Of a stretch of 64,000 bases of DNA, positions 49,684-58,637 are shown piece by piece. Positions within the stretch are counted from its first letter, which is position 1; every line of letters begins with the position of its first letter. A program made the translations under genes and the position numbers. Source of the DNA: CAVRQM01 sp963732775 (GTDB taxonomy: Bacteria > Pseudomonadota > Alphaproteobacteria > Acetobacterales > Acetobacteraceae); assembly GCA_963732775.1 (NCBI GenBank), contig CAVTAR010000001.1, forward strand, positions 2,335,102 through 2,399,101, in the 5' to 3' direction. The notes beneath the pieces are model-generated. The model searched no databases. It saw only the letters and a list, made by a program, of their open reading frames with translations, and was not told where the DNA came from.

Positions 49684-50319
49684 ATGTCGCTGCAGGTGAT
49701 CGGGCCGGGTTTCGGCAGGACGGGCACGGCGTCGCTGAAGCGCGCGCTGGAAATCCTGGGCTTCGGCCCGTGCCACCACATGGAGGAGGTGTTCGCCCAC
49801 CCCGAGCAGGTGGCGCACTGGCAGGAGATCGCGGCCCGCCGGCCGGTGGCGTGGGACACGGTGTTCGCCGGCTATCGATCGCAGGTGGACTGGCCGGGTG
49901 CGCATTGCTGGCGCGAGCTGGCGGCCGCCTACCCGGGCGCGAAAGTGATCCTGACCACCCGGCCCGAGACGGCGTGGTGGGGCAGCTTCTCGGCCACGAT
50001 CGGCACCCTGATGGCGACGCACACGCAGGAGACGCTGCCGCCGCACGTGCGGGACATGCTGGCTGCCGGGACCGAGATGATCGCGGCGCAGACCTTCGGC
50101 TGCCCGCCGACCGACCGCGACGGCGTGCTGTCCGCCTATCGCCTGCGCGCCGAGCAGGTGCGTGCGGAAATCGCGCCGGAGCGGCTGCTGGTGTTCGACG
50201 TCGCGGAGGGCTGGGCGCCGCTGTGCGCCTTCCTCGGCGTCGCCGTGCCGGACGAGGCGTTCCCGCGGGTGAACTCCACGGTGGATTTCTGGAAGCTGGT
50301 GCGCGGCGAGCCGAACTGA
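49684..50319 (+). CDS. Sulfotransferase-like P-loop protein
   Basis: 211 aa, with a GCGGAGGGG ribosome-binding site just upstream of ATG 49684. VIGPGFGRTGTASLKRALEIL is the 5'-phosphosulfate-binding loop of Sulfotransfer_4-type proteins. HHMEEVF, KVILTTRPETAWWGSF (3'-phosphate-binding Arg/Ser region) and RLLVFDVAEGWAPLCAFLGV complete the pattern. It should transfer sulfate from PAPS to an unknown acceptor, or it is a related catalytically different P-loop protein. Confidence 0.85.
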   Translation: MSLQVIGPGFGRTGTASLKRALEILGFGPCHHMEEVFAHPEQVAHWQEIAARRPVAWDTVFAGYRSQVDWPGAHCWRELAAAYPGAKVILTTRPETAWWGSFSATIGTLMATHTQETLPPHVRDMLAAGTEMIAAQTFGCPPTDRDGVLSAYRLRAEQVRAEIAPERLLVFDVAEGWAPLCAFLGVAVPDEAFPRVNSTVDFWKLVRGEPN

Positions 50320-50334
50320 CCGGGGCGAGCCTGC

Positions 50335-52047
50335 TCACAGCACGGGCGAAACCTCCCGCTTCAGCGCTCCCGACGTCGCGCCCGGTGCCGCGGCCCCCGG
50401 CAGCAGCTTGTTGGCCGGCGGCAGGGCGCCGATGCCGAAATGCGCGCCCAGCACGCGATCGGCCGAACGCAGCGACCCGTTCACCCAGCCCTGGTCGTCG
50501 CTGAACGCCTCGTTGCACACGAACACGCCGTCGCCCGGGCTCGCCACCTCGGCCATCACCGCGCGGTCGTCCACGCCCCTGCCCCACTGGTGATAGGCGA
50601 AGCCGAACTCGTGCTCGCCGCTCCACAGCCGGTAGCTGGTCAGCACCGGGCGCGGCACGGCGAGTACCCGGAACAGGTCGCGCAACTGCAAGGTCGCCTC
50701 GGCCACCAGCGGTTCCGAGGCGGCGAACAGAACCTGCGGCTCGTGGCCCGCGTGCTCGCGCTGCGAGGGCGAATCAAACAGCGGACCCAGCTCCTGCAGT
50801 TGCTGCCAGAAGTCGGTCTTGCTGAAGTCGGAGTAGATGGTCAGCGCCGCCGGCCCGGTGGCATCCTCGCCGGCCAGCGGGTCGAACACGTAGACCGCGC
50901 CCAGCGGCTGGGTGGTGAACGAGCCGCCGTTGCGCACCTGCGGCCGCCGCCCCTCCAGCCGGTCCCGCCACCAGGCGTGGTCGTGGTACAGGTTCACCTT
51001 GCACAGCCGGTGGGCCACCACGCTGTCGATCGCCCGGCGCAGGCAGGCGCCGGCCGGCTCGGCGGCGAGCCCGGGCGAGGCGTCGAGCAGTCGGCCCAGC
51101 GTCAGCGGCGGCACGGTGAGGATCAGCCGGTCGCAGCCGAGCGGACCGCCCGCCGCGAGGCGGATCGAGAAGCCGGCGGCCTCGCGCGCCACCCCCTCCA
51201 CGCCGGTCGACAGCCGGACCGTGCCGCCCAGCTGCTGCACGCGCGCGAGCAGCGCCTGCGGCAGCGAGCCGAAGCCGTCGGCCAGGGCGAAGAACTGCGG
51301 GTCGAGCGGGAAGTCCTCCAGCAGTTGCAGCGCCACCCCGGCGCTGGACCGGCCGTGGAACGGCGCCTGGAAGCCGACCGTGTCGGCCAGCATGGCGATG
51401 CACTCGTCGGACAGGCCGAAGGCGCGACACAGCGACCACAGGCCCCACTGGTTGAGCGGCCGGCCCTGGAACTGGAAGTCGAGCCGGAACTTCTGCCAGA
51501 ACTCCGGCGTCGGGTTCTCCGGCGGCAGGTCGCCGTTGGCCAGCACCAGGTCGCGATAGACCGCCAGCACGATCTCGCCGGGGCTCTTGTTGCGCTCGTT
51601 CGGCCGCAGGTCGTACAGCGTCGCCCAGATCGCGTGCTCGTCCTGCTTCGACTGGCCGGCGGTGAAGCTGCGCCCGCGGATGTGGAACCAGTTCTCGTCG
51701 TCGCCCATGCCGAACGGGATGATCCGGCCCCACAGGTCGAGCGCGTCGATCAGCGACAGCAGTTCCGGCATGGCGGCGTTGAACCGCATGCCCCCCTCCT
51801 CCTCCTTCACCGTCACGCAGCCGCCGGGGATCAGCGCGCCGTCGTCGCCGAAGCGGTCGAGCGACTTCAGCCGCACGAGGTCGGTGTCGAGCCGCCCGCC
51901 CACCCGCGGCAGCAGGTCGAGCACGGTCACGCGCCGGGTGGGGTCGTCCAGCAGCAGGCGGTAGGCGCAATACAGGCCGGCCACACCCGCGCCGACGATG
52001 GCCACGTCGGCGCGGTCCGGCAGGTCGGCGGCAGAGGCATCGGGCAT
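50335..52047 (-). CDS. FAD-dependent amine oxidase-type protein
   Basis: 570 aa. Dinucleotide-binding motif VAIVGAGVAGLYCAYRLL, then VTVLDLLPRVGGRLDTD, the usual GGR motif of flavin amine oxidases. The middle includes LSTGVEGVAREAAGFSIRL and LILTVPPLTLGRLL. The C-terminal FAD-contact region reads DGVFVCNEAFSDDQGWVNGSLRSADRV. It oxidises an amine, or acts as a desaturase or monooxygenase partner; the substrate is not predictable. ATG at 52047 is chosen because it sits just ahead of the flavin-binding strand. Confidence 0.85.
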   Translation of the reverse strand: MPDASAADLPDRADVAIVGAGVAGLYCAYRLLLDDPTRRVTVLDLLPRVGGRLDTDLVRLKSLDRFGDDGALIPGGCVTVKEEEGGMRFNAAMPELLSLIDALDLWGRIIPFGMGDDENWFHIRGRSFTAGQSKQDEHAIWATLYDLRPNERNKSPGEIVLAVYRDLVLANGDLPPENPTPEFWQKFRLDFQFQGRPLNQWGLWSLCRAFGLSDECIAMLADTVGFQAPFHGRSSAGVALQLLEDFPLDPQFFALADGFGSLPQALLARVQQLGGTVRLSTGVEGVAREAAGFSIRLAAGGPLGCDRLILTVPPLTLGRLLDASPGLAAEPAGACLRRAIDSVVAHRLCKVNLYHDHAWWRDRLEGRRPQVRNGGSFTTQPLGAVYVFDPLAGEDATGPAALTIYSDFSKTDFWQQLQELGPLFDSPSQREHAGHEPQVLFAASEPLVAEATLQLRDLFRVLAVPRPVLTSYRLWSGEHEFGFAYHQWGRGVDDRAVMAEVASPGDGVFVCNEAFSDDQGWVNGSLRSADRVLGAHFGIGALPPANKLLPGAAAPGATSGALKREVSPVL

Positions 52048-52116
52048 CGGACTTCCTTGCTCGGTCGGTCGGCGCGCGCGGGATGGCGAGGCCGGCAATC
52101 CAGCGCGCCTGCCGGC

Positions 52117-52902
52117 TCAAGGCAAGGCGGCCACCGCGATGTCCCAGGCGCCCCGCCCGTGGGTGGCCGCCCGCAGCGTGCCGGTCGCGGCGTTGCCGGG
52201 ATCGACCGCGAGCCCGGTCAGCACGCGCGGCGGTAGCGCGCCTGGGGTGGCGAGGTTGGTCCATGTCGCCGCGGCCCCGGCGCCGGCGTTCGACGTGACC
52301 TGGACGTTGCCGTCGCCGGTGCCTGCATAGACAGTGTTGCTGTCGGACGGCGCCACCGCCAGGCTGGTGACGACCCCCCAGAAGCTCGGGCCGTTCGTGA
52401 GGTCGGGCGAGATGGCCTGCCAGGAGGCGGCGCCGTCGGTCGTCTGCCACACCCGGTAGGTGCCGAAGTACAGCCGGCGCGGGGCGTTGCGGTCGAGCAC
52501 CATGGGCGCGATGAAGTCCACGCGGTCGGCGGTGTCGATGCCCGACATCGCACTGGTCCACGAGCCGACGGCGCCGCTCGCGGTCGATTTCTGGATGAAG
52601 ATGTCCTGGCAGGCGGCGTAGATGGTCGCGGGCGCGGTCGGGTCGATGGCGGTGTAGCCGCCGTCGCCGCAGGTCACGTCGTTCCAGGACAGGCTGCCGG
52701 AGTACAGCACCGTGCCGTTGTCCTGCGTGCCGCCGATGGCCGATTTCGGGTTGCCCGGCGCGATGCTGAGGCCCGGATAGAACTGGGTGATCTCGAGCGT
52801 GGGGTTCAGCCCCTTGTAGGACGGCGCGGCGGCGGTGAGCTGGCTTGCGCGATAGGCGCCGCCGTCGTTGCCGAGGTAGAGCCGCGCGCCGTCGGCGGTG
52901 TC
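52117..52902 (-). pseudogene. 5'-truncated beta-propeller (BNR/VPS10-like) protein remnant
   Basis: 262 codons with sialidase-like repeats: LYLGNDGGAYRAS, IGGTQDNGT, RVWQTTDGAASWQAIS, TVYAGTGDGNVQVTSN, ending HGRGAWDIAVAAL. Homology-like sequence begins abruptly at about 52902 without any start codon or signal peptide, whereas such proteins are normally several hundred residues longer. Upstream (52903-53101) the frame runs into unrelated sequence and the minC 5' region. It looks like the 3' end of a secreted protein left after a rearrangement. Confidence 0.65.
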
Positions 52903-53101
52903 CGGGACGCCGCATGGAGAACCTCGGTGCGTTGGCGGGCGATCGATTGCCTGTCGTAACCGGCCGGGCCGGCCGGCGCCAGGACGAACGTCACGCAACA
53001 ATCGTCTTGGCCCGCGGCAGCGGCGCGAAGCGCTCCCGGCACGGGGCGGAGCGCGACGACGCACGTTGACGGTCGCGGCCCGGACGCCGTACCAACGATG
53101 C

Positions 53102-53842
53102 ATGCCGCTCCACCTCCAGCCGCAGCCGCCGCAGCTCCGGATCAAGGGGCGTTCGTTCATGGCATTCGTGCTCGCCCCCGAGCCGCCGATCGCCGGCTGG
53201 CTCGAGGCGCTCGACGCGCATATCGCCCGCGCGAAGCATTTCTTCCGCGGCCGGGCGGTGGTGCTGGAGTGCGGCGCGGTCGGATCCGACGATGCCGGCT
53301 GGCGCGGGCTGATGGACGAGCTGCGCCGGCGCGACATCCTGATCGTCGACGTGACGGGCGGCGCGCCGCCGCCGGGGGCCGAGGGTTTCGCCCATGGCCT
53401 GCTCGGCGGTCGCGATACCGGCCCGCTCGCTGGCCCGCTTGCCCATCCGCTTGCCAGTCCGCTCGCCGGCGCCGCCGCGGCGGACCCGCTGCCGCCCCCC
53501 CCGCCGGCGGCGGAGACCTCGCTGATCGTGCGCGATCCCGTGCGCTCGGGGCAGACCATCCTGTTCCCCGAGGGCGACGTGACCATCGTGGGCTCGGTCG
53601 CCTCGGGGGCGGAGGTGTTCGCCGGCGGCTCGATCCACGTCTATGGCAGCCTGCGCGGCCGGGCGCAGGCGGGGGCGATGGGCAACGGGCGGGCGGGCAT
53701 CTTCTGCCGCCGGCTGGAGGCGGAGCTGGTGTCAATCGACGGGTTCTATCTGGTCGCCGAGACCATGGACCCCGCGCTGCGCGCCCGCGCGGTGCACATC
53801 CGACTCGACGAGGGTGCTCTGATCATGGCCGCGCTGGACTAG
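53102..53842 (+). CDS. minC: Septum site-determining protein MinC
   Basis: 246 aa. N-terminal MinC domain RIKGRSFMAFVLAPEPP, WLEALDAHIARAKHFFRGRAVVL. A Pro/Ala-rich linker (about 110-140, PLAGPLAHPLASPLAG) follows, then the C-terminal right-handed beta-helix: VRSGQTILFPEGDVTIVGSV, GAEVFAGGSIHVYGSLRGRA, ISCRRLEAEL-like IFCRRLEAELVSI. It inhibits FtsZ ring assembly away from mid-cell when brought to the membrane by MinD. First gene of minCDE. ATG 53102 is chosen; the frame is open further upstream but without homology. Confidence 0.95.
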   Translation: MPLHLQPQPPQLRIKGRSFMAFVLAPEPPIAGWLEALDAHIARAKHFFRGRAVVLECGAVGSDDAGWRGLMDELRRRDILIVDVTGGAPPPGAEGFAHGLLGGRDTGPLAGPLAHPLASPLAGAAAADPLPPPPPAAETSLIVRDPVRSGQTILFPEGDVTIVGSVASGAEVFAGGSIHVYGSLRGRAQAGAMGNGRAGIFCRRLEAELVSIDGFYLVAETMDPALRARAVHIRLDEGALIMAALD

Positions 53843-53869
53843 CGTGGCGAGAGAGTGACAGGAGGCAGC

Positions 53870-54685
53870 ATGGCCAGGGTGATCGTCGTCACGTCGGGCA
53901 AGGGGGGCGTGGGCAAGACCACGTCGACCGCCGCGATCGGGGCCGCCCTGGCGCAGGGCGGCGACAAGGTCGTCGTGGTCGATTTCGACGTGGGGCTGCG
54001 CAACCTCGACCTGGTGATGGGCGCCGAGCGGCGGGTGGTGTTCGACCTCATCAACGTCGTGCAGGGCGACGCCAAGCTGAGCCAGGCGCTGATCCGCGAC
54101 AAGCGGGTGGAGACGCTGAGCCTGCTGCCGGCCTCGCAAACTCGCGACAAGGACGCGCTGACCGGCGAGGGCGTGGCCCGGATCATCAGCGAGCTGCGCG
54201 AGAAGTTCGACTGGATCATCTGCGACAGCCCGGCCGGCATCGAGCGCGGCGCATCGCTGGCCATGCACCACGCCGACACCGCCATCATCGTGACCAACCC
54301 CGAGGTGTCCTCGGTGCGCGACAGCGACCGCATCATCGGGCTGCTCGACAGCAAGACCGAGCGGGCCGAGCGCGGCGAGCGGATCGACAAGCACCTGCTG
54401 ATCACCCGCTACGACGCCGCCCGCGCCGCGCGGGGCGAGATGCTGAAGATCGAGGACGTGCTGGAAATCCTGTCGATCCCGCTGCTCGGCATCGTGCCGG
54501 AGAACCCGGAAGTGCTGCGGGCGTCGAACATGGGGGCGCCGGTGACGCTGAACGCGCCGCTGAGCCCGCCGGCCCGCGCCTATCGCGACGCGGTGAAGCG
54601 GCTGCGCGGCGAGGCACTTGCGATGTCGATTCCGGTCGCGAAGCGCGGCCTGGTCGAGAAGCTGTTCGGACGGAGGGTGGCATGA
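53870..54685 (+). CDS. minD: Septum site-determining ATPase MinD
   Basis: 271 aa. ATG at 53870 preceded by a strong AGGAGG site; an in-frame GTG 15 bp upstream is disregarded. Deviant Walker A SGKGGVGKTT (9-18), Walker A' VVVVDFDVGLRNLDL, Walker B DWIICDSPAGIERGA. The C-terminal KRGLVEKLFGRRVA is the membrane-targeting amphipathic helix. It recruits MinC to the membrane and is displaced by MinE. The stop overlaps the minE start (ATGA). Confidence 0.97.
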   Translation: MARVIVVTSGKGGVGKTTSTAAIGAALAQGGDKVVVVDFDVGLRNLDLVMGAERRVVFDLINVVQGDAKLSQALIRDKRVETLSLLPASQTRDKDALTGEGVARIISELREKFDWIICDSPAGIERGASLAMHHADTAIIVTNPEVSSVRDSDRIIGLLDSKTERAERGERIDKHLLITRYDAARAARGEMLKIEDVLEILSIPLLGIVPENPEVLRASNMGAPVTLNAPLSPPARAYRDAVKRLRGEALAMSIPVAKRGLVEKLFGRRVA

Positions 54686-54969
54686 ACCTGCTGCGACTGT
54701 TCGCCGCGCGCCGCAATTCGGCACCGGTCGCGCGCGACCGGCTGATGGTGCTGCTGGCGCACGAGCGGGCGCTGAGCGGGCCGAACGACCTGGTGACCAA
54801 GCTACGCGAGGAGATCATCGCGGTGATCGCGCGCCACGTGCCGATCGAGCGCGACAAGGTGCAGGTGAAGCTCGACCGCGGGCCGCAGGTATCCACGCTG
54901 GAGATCGGCATCGAGGTCCCCTCTCCCCTGTCCGCGTCCGCCGGCGCGCGCGCCGGGATGGCGGCCTAG
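54682..54969 (+). CDS. minE: Cell division topological specificity factor MinE
   Basis: 95 aa. N-terminal amphipathic helix MNLLRLFAARRN, the MinD-contacting strand RDRLMVLLAHERAL, then the dimer domain LREEIIAVIARHV, KVQVKLDRGPQVSTLEI. It stimulates MinD ATPase and drives pole-to-pole oscillation. It is translationally coupled to minD. The next gene, alr, begins immediately after or overlapping its stop. Confidence 0.95.
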   Translation: MNLLRLFAARRNSAPVARDRLMVLLAHERALSGPNDLVTKLREEIIAVIARHVPIERDKVQVKLDRGPQVSTLEIGIEVPSPLSASAGARAGMAA

Positions 54970-54970
54970 C

Positions 54971-56125
54971 ATCGCCGCGCACCGCAGCGTCGCGGCGCCG
55001 TCCGGCGGCCCGGACTGGGGCGAGGCGGAGGCGCGGGCGGAGCGGGGCGGGCATCTGGACATCGACCTCGGCGCCATCGCCGCCAACTACGCGACGCTGG
55101 CGCGGCGGCATCCGGGCCGGGTCGCCGCGGTCCTGAAGGCCGACGCCTACGGCCTGGGTGCGGCACCGATCGCCGCCCGGCTGCACGCCGCCGGGTGCGC
55201 GGACTTCTTCACCGCCACGCTGGCCGAAGCGCTGGCCATCCGCCCGCACGTAGGGGCCTCGACGATCGCCGTGCTGCACGGCCTGGCCACCGGCGTGCAG
55301 GACTTCCTGCCCGCCGCCGCCGGGGGGCCGGCCCCGCCGGTGCCGGTGCTGAACGGGCTGCACGAGCTGCGCACCTGGAGCGGGCTCGGCCGCGCGTTCG
55401 GCGCCCTGCCGGCGATCCTGCATCTCGATACCGGCATGTCCCGCCTCGGCTTCCCGCCCGAGGAGGTGGCGATGCTGGCCGCCGATCCGGGGCTGCTGGA
55501 TGGGGTCGAGGTGCAATGCGTGATGAGCCACCTCGCCGCCTCGGAGCAGCCGGACGCGCCGCTGAACCAGCGCCAGCGGCAGCGCTTCGAGGCGGCGTGC
55601 GCGATGCTGCCGCGGGCGCCGCGCAGCCTGCCCAACTCGTCCGGCATGTTCCTGGGTGCCGCGTTCGCGACCGACCTCGCCCGGCCGGGCGCGGCGCTAT
55701 TCGGCCTGAACCCCACGCCGGGGCGGCCGAACCCGCTGCGCCCGGCGGTGCGGCTGCGGGCGCCGGTGCTGCAGGTGCGCGGCATCCCGGCCGGCGAGAC
55801 CGTCGGCTACGACGCGACCTGGGCGGCGCGGCGGCCGTCGCGGATCGCCACCGTGGGGATTGGCTACGCCGACGGCTACCTGCGCGCCGGCTCGAACCGC
55901 GCGAGCGCCTGCTTTGACGGCACGGCCGTGCCCCTGGTAGGGCGCGTGTCGATGGACCTGTCCACCTTCGACGTGACCGATGCGCCCGGCGTGGCCGTGG
56001 GCGGCTGGCTCGAGCTGATCGGCCCGCAATGCAGCGTCGAGCAGGTGGCCGAGGCGGCCGGGACCGCCGGCTACGAGGTGCTGACCTCGCTCGGCCGCCG
56101 GGCGACGCGGACCTACCACGGGTGA
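54971..56125 (+). CDS. alr: Alanine racemase, start codon unresolved
   Basis: About 360-385 aa. Interconverts L- and D-alanine for peptidoglycan. HLDIDLGAIAANYATLAR, then the PLP lysine in AVLKADAYGLGA, HLDTGMSRLGF, GYADGYLRAG with the catalytic Tyr, and LVGRVSMDLSTFDV are all in one frame. The homologous region begins about 55050, but no ATG, GTG or TTG lies in frame between the minE stop and there; the first in-frame one is at 55271, after the PLP lysine. Either an indel hides the start or an unusual codon (for example ATC at 54971) is used. The stop overlaps the mlaE start (GTGA). Confidence 0.9.
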   Translation: MAAHRSVAAPSGGPDWGEAEARAERGGHLDIDLGAIAANYATLARRHPGRVAAVLKADAYGLGAAPIAARLHAAGCADFFTATLAEALAIRPHVGASTIAVLHGLATGVQDFLPAAAGGPAPPVPVLNGLHELRTWSGLGRAFGALPAILHLDTGMSRLGFPPEEVAMLAADPGLLDGVEVQCVMSHLAASEQPDAPLNQRQRQRFEAACAMLPRAPRSLPNSSGMFLGAAFATDLARPGAALFGLNPTPGRPNPLRPAVRLRAPVLQVRGIPAGETVGYDATWAARRPSRIATVGIGYADGYLRAGSNRASACFDGTAVPLVGRVSMDLSTFDVTDAPGVAVGGWLELIGPQCSVEQVAEAAGTAGYEVLTSLGRRATRTYHG

Positions 56126-56907
56126 TCCCGGCGCTGGACGGCATCGCCGCCCTGGGGCGGGGCGCGCTCGGCGTGCTGGCGGCCACCGGGCGGCTCGTGC
56201 TGTTCGGCGCGGCCGGCGTGTCGCACTGGGCGCGGCCGCCGTTCCATGGCCGGGCGTTCCTGCGCGCGTTCGTGGAGTTCGGCTATTTCAGCCTGCCGGT
56301 GGTGGCACTGACCGCGATCTTCACCGGCATGGTGCTGGCCTTGCAGTCGGCCACCGGCCTCGCGCGGTTCTCGGCCGAGAGCGCGGTGGCGAGCCTGGTC
56401 GTGCTGTCGGTGACGCGCGAGCTCGGGCCGGTGCTGGCCGGGCTGATGGTGGCCGGGCGTGTCGGCGCGGCGATGGCGGCCGAGCTCGGCACCATGCGGG
56501 TGACGGACCAGATCGATGCGCTGAGCACGCTGTCGACCGAGCCGATGAAATACCTGGTGGCGCCGCGCCTGCTGGCCGGGCTGCTCGCGCTGCCGCTGCT
56601 GGTGGTGGTCGCCGACATCCTGGGCGTGCTGGGCGGCTTCATCATCGCCACCGTGAAACTCGGCTTCGCGCCGCAGACCTACCTCGCCAACACCGTGCAG
56701 TTCATCCACGCCGACGACGTGGTCAGCGGGCTGGCCAAGGCGGCGGTGTTCGGCTTCCTCGTGGCGCTGCTGGGCTGCTTCCACGGCTATCGCAGCCGCG
56801 GCGGGGCGGAGGGCGTGGGCACGGCGACCACCTCGGCGGTGGTGTCGGCCTCGGTGCTGATCCTGGCGTTCGACTACGTGCTGACGGAACTGTTCTTCGC
56901 GCGATGA
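56122..56907 (+). CDS. mlaE: Phospholipid ABC transporter permease MlaE
   Basis: 261 aa, GTG start overlapping the alr stop. MlaE-family features are FHGRAFLRAFVEFGYFSLPVV, FTGMVLALQS, SVTRELGPVLAGLMVAGRVGAAMAAELGTM and EQIDAL-like DQIDALSTLSTEPMKYLVAPR. Five membrane spans. With MlaF it moves phospholipids between inner and outer membranes. MlaD and MlaB partners are not in the immediate downstream sequence. Confidence 0.93.
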   Translation: MIPALDGIAALGRGALGVLAATGRLVLFGAAGVSHWARPPFHGRAFLRAFVEFGYFSLPVVALTAIFTGMVLALQSATGLARFSAESAVASLVVLSVTRELGPVLAGLMVAGRVGAAMAAELGTMRVTDQIDALSTLSTEPMKYLVAPRLLAGLLALPLLVVVADILGVLGGFIIATVKLGFAPQTYLANTVQFIHADDVVSGLAKAAVFGFLVALLGCFHGYRSRGGAEGVGTATTSAVVSASVLILAFDYVLTELFFAR

Positions 56908-57692
56908 CGCAGGCAATACCGGGGGCCGTGCCGGCGATCCGGGTTCGCGGGCTGCGCAAGCGGTTCGGGAGCAAGGTGGTGCTGGACGGCATCGACCTCG
57001 ACGTGACGGCGGGCACGTCGACGGTGGTGATCGGCGGCTCGGGCTCGGGCAAGTCGGTGCTGCTGAAATGCATCCTGGGGCTGATCGAGCCCGACGCCGG
57101 CAGCATCGCGCTGTTCGGCGAGACGCTGGCCGACGCCGGGCGCGAGCGCCGGGCGGCGCTGCGGGCGCGGATCGGCATGCTGTTCCAGAACGGGGCGCTG
57201 TTCGACAGCCTGCCGGTCTGGGAGAATGTGATGTTCGGCGTGCTGGCGCGGCGCGAGGTCTCCCGCGCCGAGGCCCGCGCGCGGGCCGGGGCGGCGCTGG
57301 CCGAGGTGGGGCTCGAGGCGGCGGTGGGGGCGCTGTCGCCGGCGGAACTGTCGGGCGGGATGCAGAAGCGGGTGGCGCTGGCGCGCGCCATCGCGCCGCG
57401 GCCGGACCTGCTGTTCTTCGACGAGCCGACCACCGGGCTCGACCCGATCATGGGTGCGGTGATCGACGGGCTGATCGTGGACTGCGTCAAGCGGCTGGGC
57501 AGCACGGCGCTCGCGATCACCCACGACATGGCGAGCGCGGCGCGGATCGGCGACCGGGCGGCGATGCTGTTCGAGGGCCGGCTGGTGTGGGAGGGGCCGT
57601 CGGGAGCGCTGATGTCCAGCGGCCACCCGGTGGTGGACCAGTTCACCCACGGCCGGCGCGACGGGCCGATCCGGATGCAGTTGCGGCGCTAG
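56904..57692 (+). CDS. mlaF: Phospholipid ABC transporter ATPase MlaF
   Basis: 262 aa. Walker A GGSGSGKSVLLKCILGL, Q-loop MLFQNGALFDSLPVWENV (typical of MlaF/Mkl ATPases), signature LSGGMQKRVALARAI, Walker B LLFFDEPTTGLDPIM, H-loop ITHDMASA. It overlaps mlaE by ATGA. It is the last gene of the minCDE-alr-mlaEF chain; no mlaD follows. Confidence 0.94.
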   Translation: MTQAIPGAVPAIRVRGLRKRFGSKVVLDGIDLDVTAGTSTVVIGGSGSGKSVLLKCILGLIEPDAGSIALFGETLADAGRERRAALRARIGMLFQNGALFDSLPVWENVMFGVLARREVSRAEARARAGAALAEVGLEAAVGALSPAELSGGMQKRVALARAIAPRPDLLFFDEPTTGLDPIMGAVIDGLIVDCVKRLGSTALAITHDMASAARIGDRAAMLFEGRLVWEGPSGALMSSGHPVVDQFTHGRRDGPIRMQLRR

Positions 57693-57777
57693 GCGCGCCA
57701 CCCGGCGTTCCCGCGGCGGACGATACCGAACTTGTCCCGTTATCGTTACAAATTGGGCGTGCGGGGGCAGGCCCGCC

Positions 57778-58464
57778 TCATCGCCGCTTGGACAGCGGCG
57801 GCATCCACCACGGACGGCGCTTGGGATCGACGAAGCCGCTGTCGGTCTCGATGCAGCGATGGTGCCAGCACGCCGCCCGGTCCTCGGCCAGGGTCGGCCG
57901 CCGGGGCTTCTTCGGCCGGGGCTTCCTCACCCGGGGCTTCGGCTGGGGGAGCGGGCCGTCGGGCGGGTGCGGCCAGGGCGGGATGGCGAGCATCCGGCAC
58001 AGGGCGGCCAGCGGCCTGCGGGCCTGCGGCACCTGGGCGAGCAAGGCTTGCACCTCCGGGTCGAGCAGCCAGTGCCGGAAGGGCCCTGCGGCCCAGCGGA
58101 TCTCGATGCCTCGGGCCATCAGCCAGCCGACCCGGCGCGGCAGGCGCGGCGGTCTTGGCGGGGCCGCCTCCGGGGGTGGACCTTCGGCGGCTGGTGCCGG
58201 GCTGGGCGGCCGGGGCGGCCGGGGCGGATAGGCCCGGGGCAGGCGGCCGGCGGCGAGCAGGGCGAGGAGGGCTTGCAGGCGGGCGACCAGGCGGCTGGCC
58301 CGGCGGTAGGCCAGCCCCGGCAGCGAACTCGATCGCTCCCGCAACTCCCAGAGGCCGAGGCCTCGGGTCAGCATGGTCCAGATCAGGCCGAATTGCCGCG
58401 AGAGGTCCAGCAGCGCGGCTTGGGATGGCAAGGAGGACGGGAGGGGGGTGGTGGGGGTGGACAC
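57778..58464 (-). CDS. Hypothetical proline/arginine-rich protein
   Basis: 228 aa, GTG start at 58464. The first 70 residues look helical (LSRQFGLIWTMLTRGLGLW). A Pro-rich linker (YPPRPPRPPSPAPAAEGPPP) follows, then a second conserved-looking block MARGIEIRWAAGPFRHWLLDPEVQALLAQVP, LCRMLAIPPWPHP. The end is Lys/Arg/Pro-rich and Trp-rich (PWWMPPLSKRR). No membrane segments. Function unknown. Confidence 0.6.
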   Translation of the reverse strand: MSTPTTPLPSSLPSQAALLDLSRQFGLIWTMLTRGLGLWELRERSSSLPGLAYRRASRLVARLQALLALLAAGRLPRAYPPRPPRPPSPAPAAEGPPPEAAPPRPPRLPRRVGWLMARGIEIRWAAGPFRHWLLDPEVQALLAQVPQARRPLAALCRMLAIPPWPHPPDGPLPQPKPRVRKPRPKKPRRPTLAEDRAACWHHRCIETDSGFVDPKRRPWWMPPLSKRR

Positions 58465-58541
58465 GAACAGAGCATGAACGATGCGGGGACTGAAGTCAAG
58501 CGGGAGCGTGGTGTCGGGCGGCTTCGAGCGCGTGGCGGCAA

Positions 58542-58637
58542 CCCCACCCGGCCCTTCGGGCCACCCTCCCCATGAAGGGGAGGGAAAGAAATCTCCCTCC
58601 CGCTTGTGGGGAGGGTGGCCCGGAGGGCCGGGTGGGG
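58542..58637. repeat. Intergenic palindromic element
   Basis: Left arm CCCCACCCGGCCCTTCGGGC (58542-58561) is matched by an inverted right arm ending at 58637 (GGCCCGGAGGGCCGGGTGGG, one mismatch or so). Nested inside are CCCTCCCC/GGGGAGGG stems on either side of an A-rich centre (AAAGAAA). It would fold as a long hairpin and resembles the dispersed REP-like elements of G+C-rich alphaproteobacteria. Its position between a hypothetical gene and an SDR gene would also suit a transcription terminator. Confidence 0.75.

Noticed and set aside
52898..53101. N-terminal extension of MinC
   Set aside because: The frame is open but has no MinC homology and MinC proteins begin close to the RIKGRSF block.
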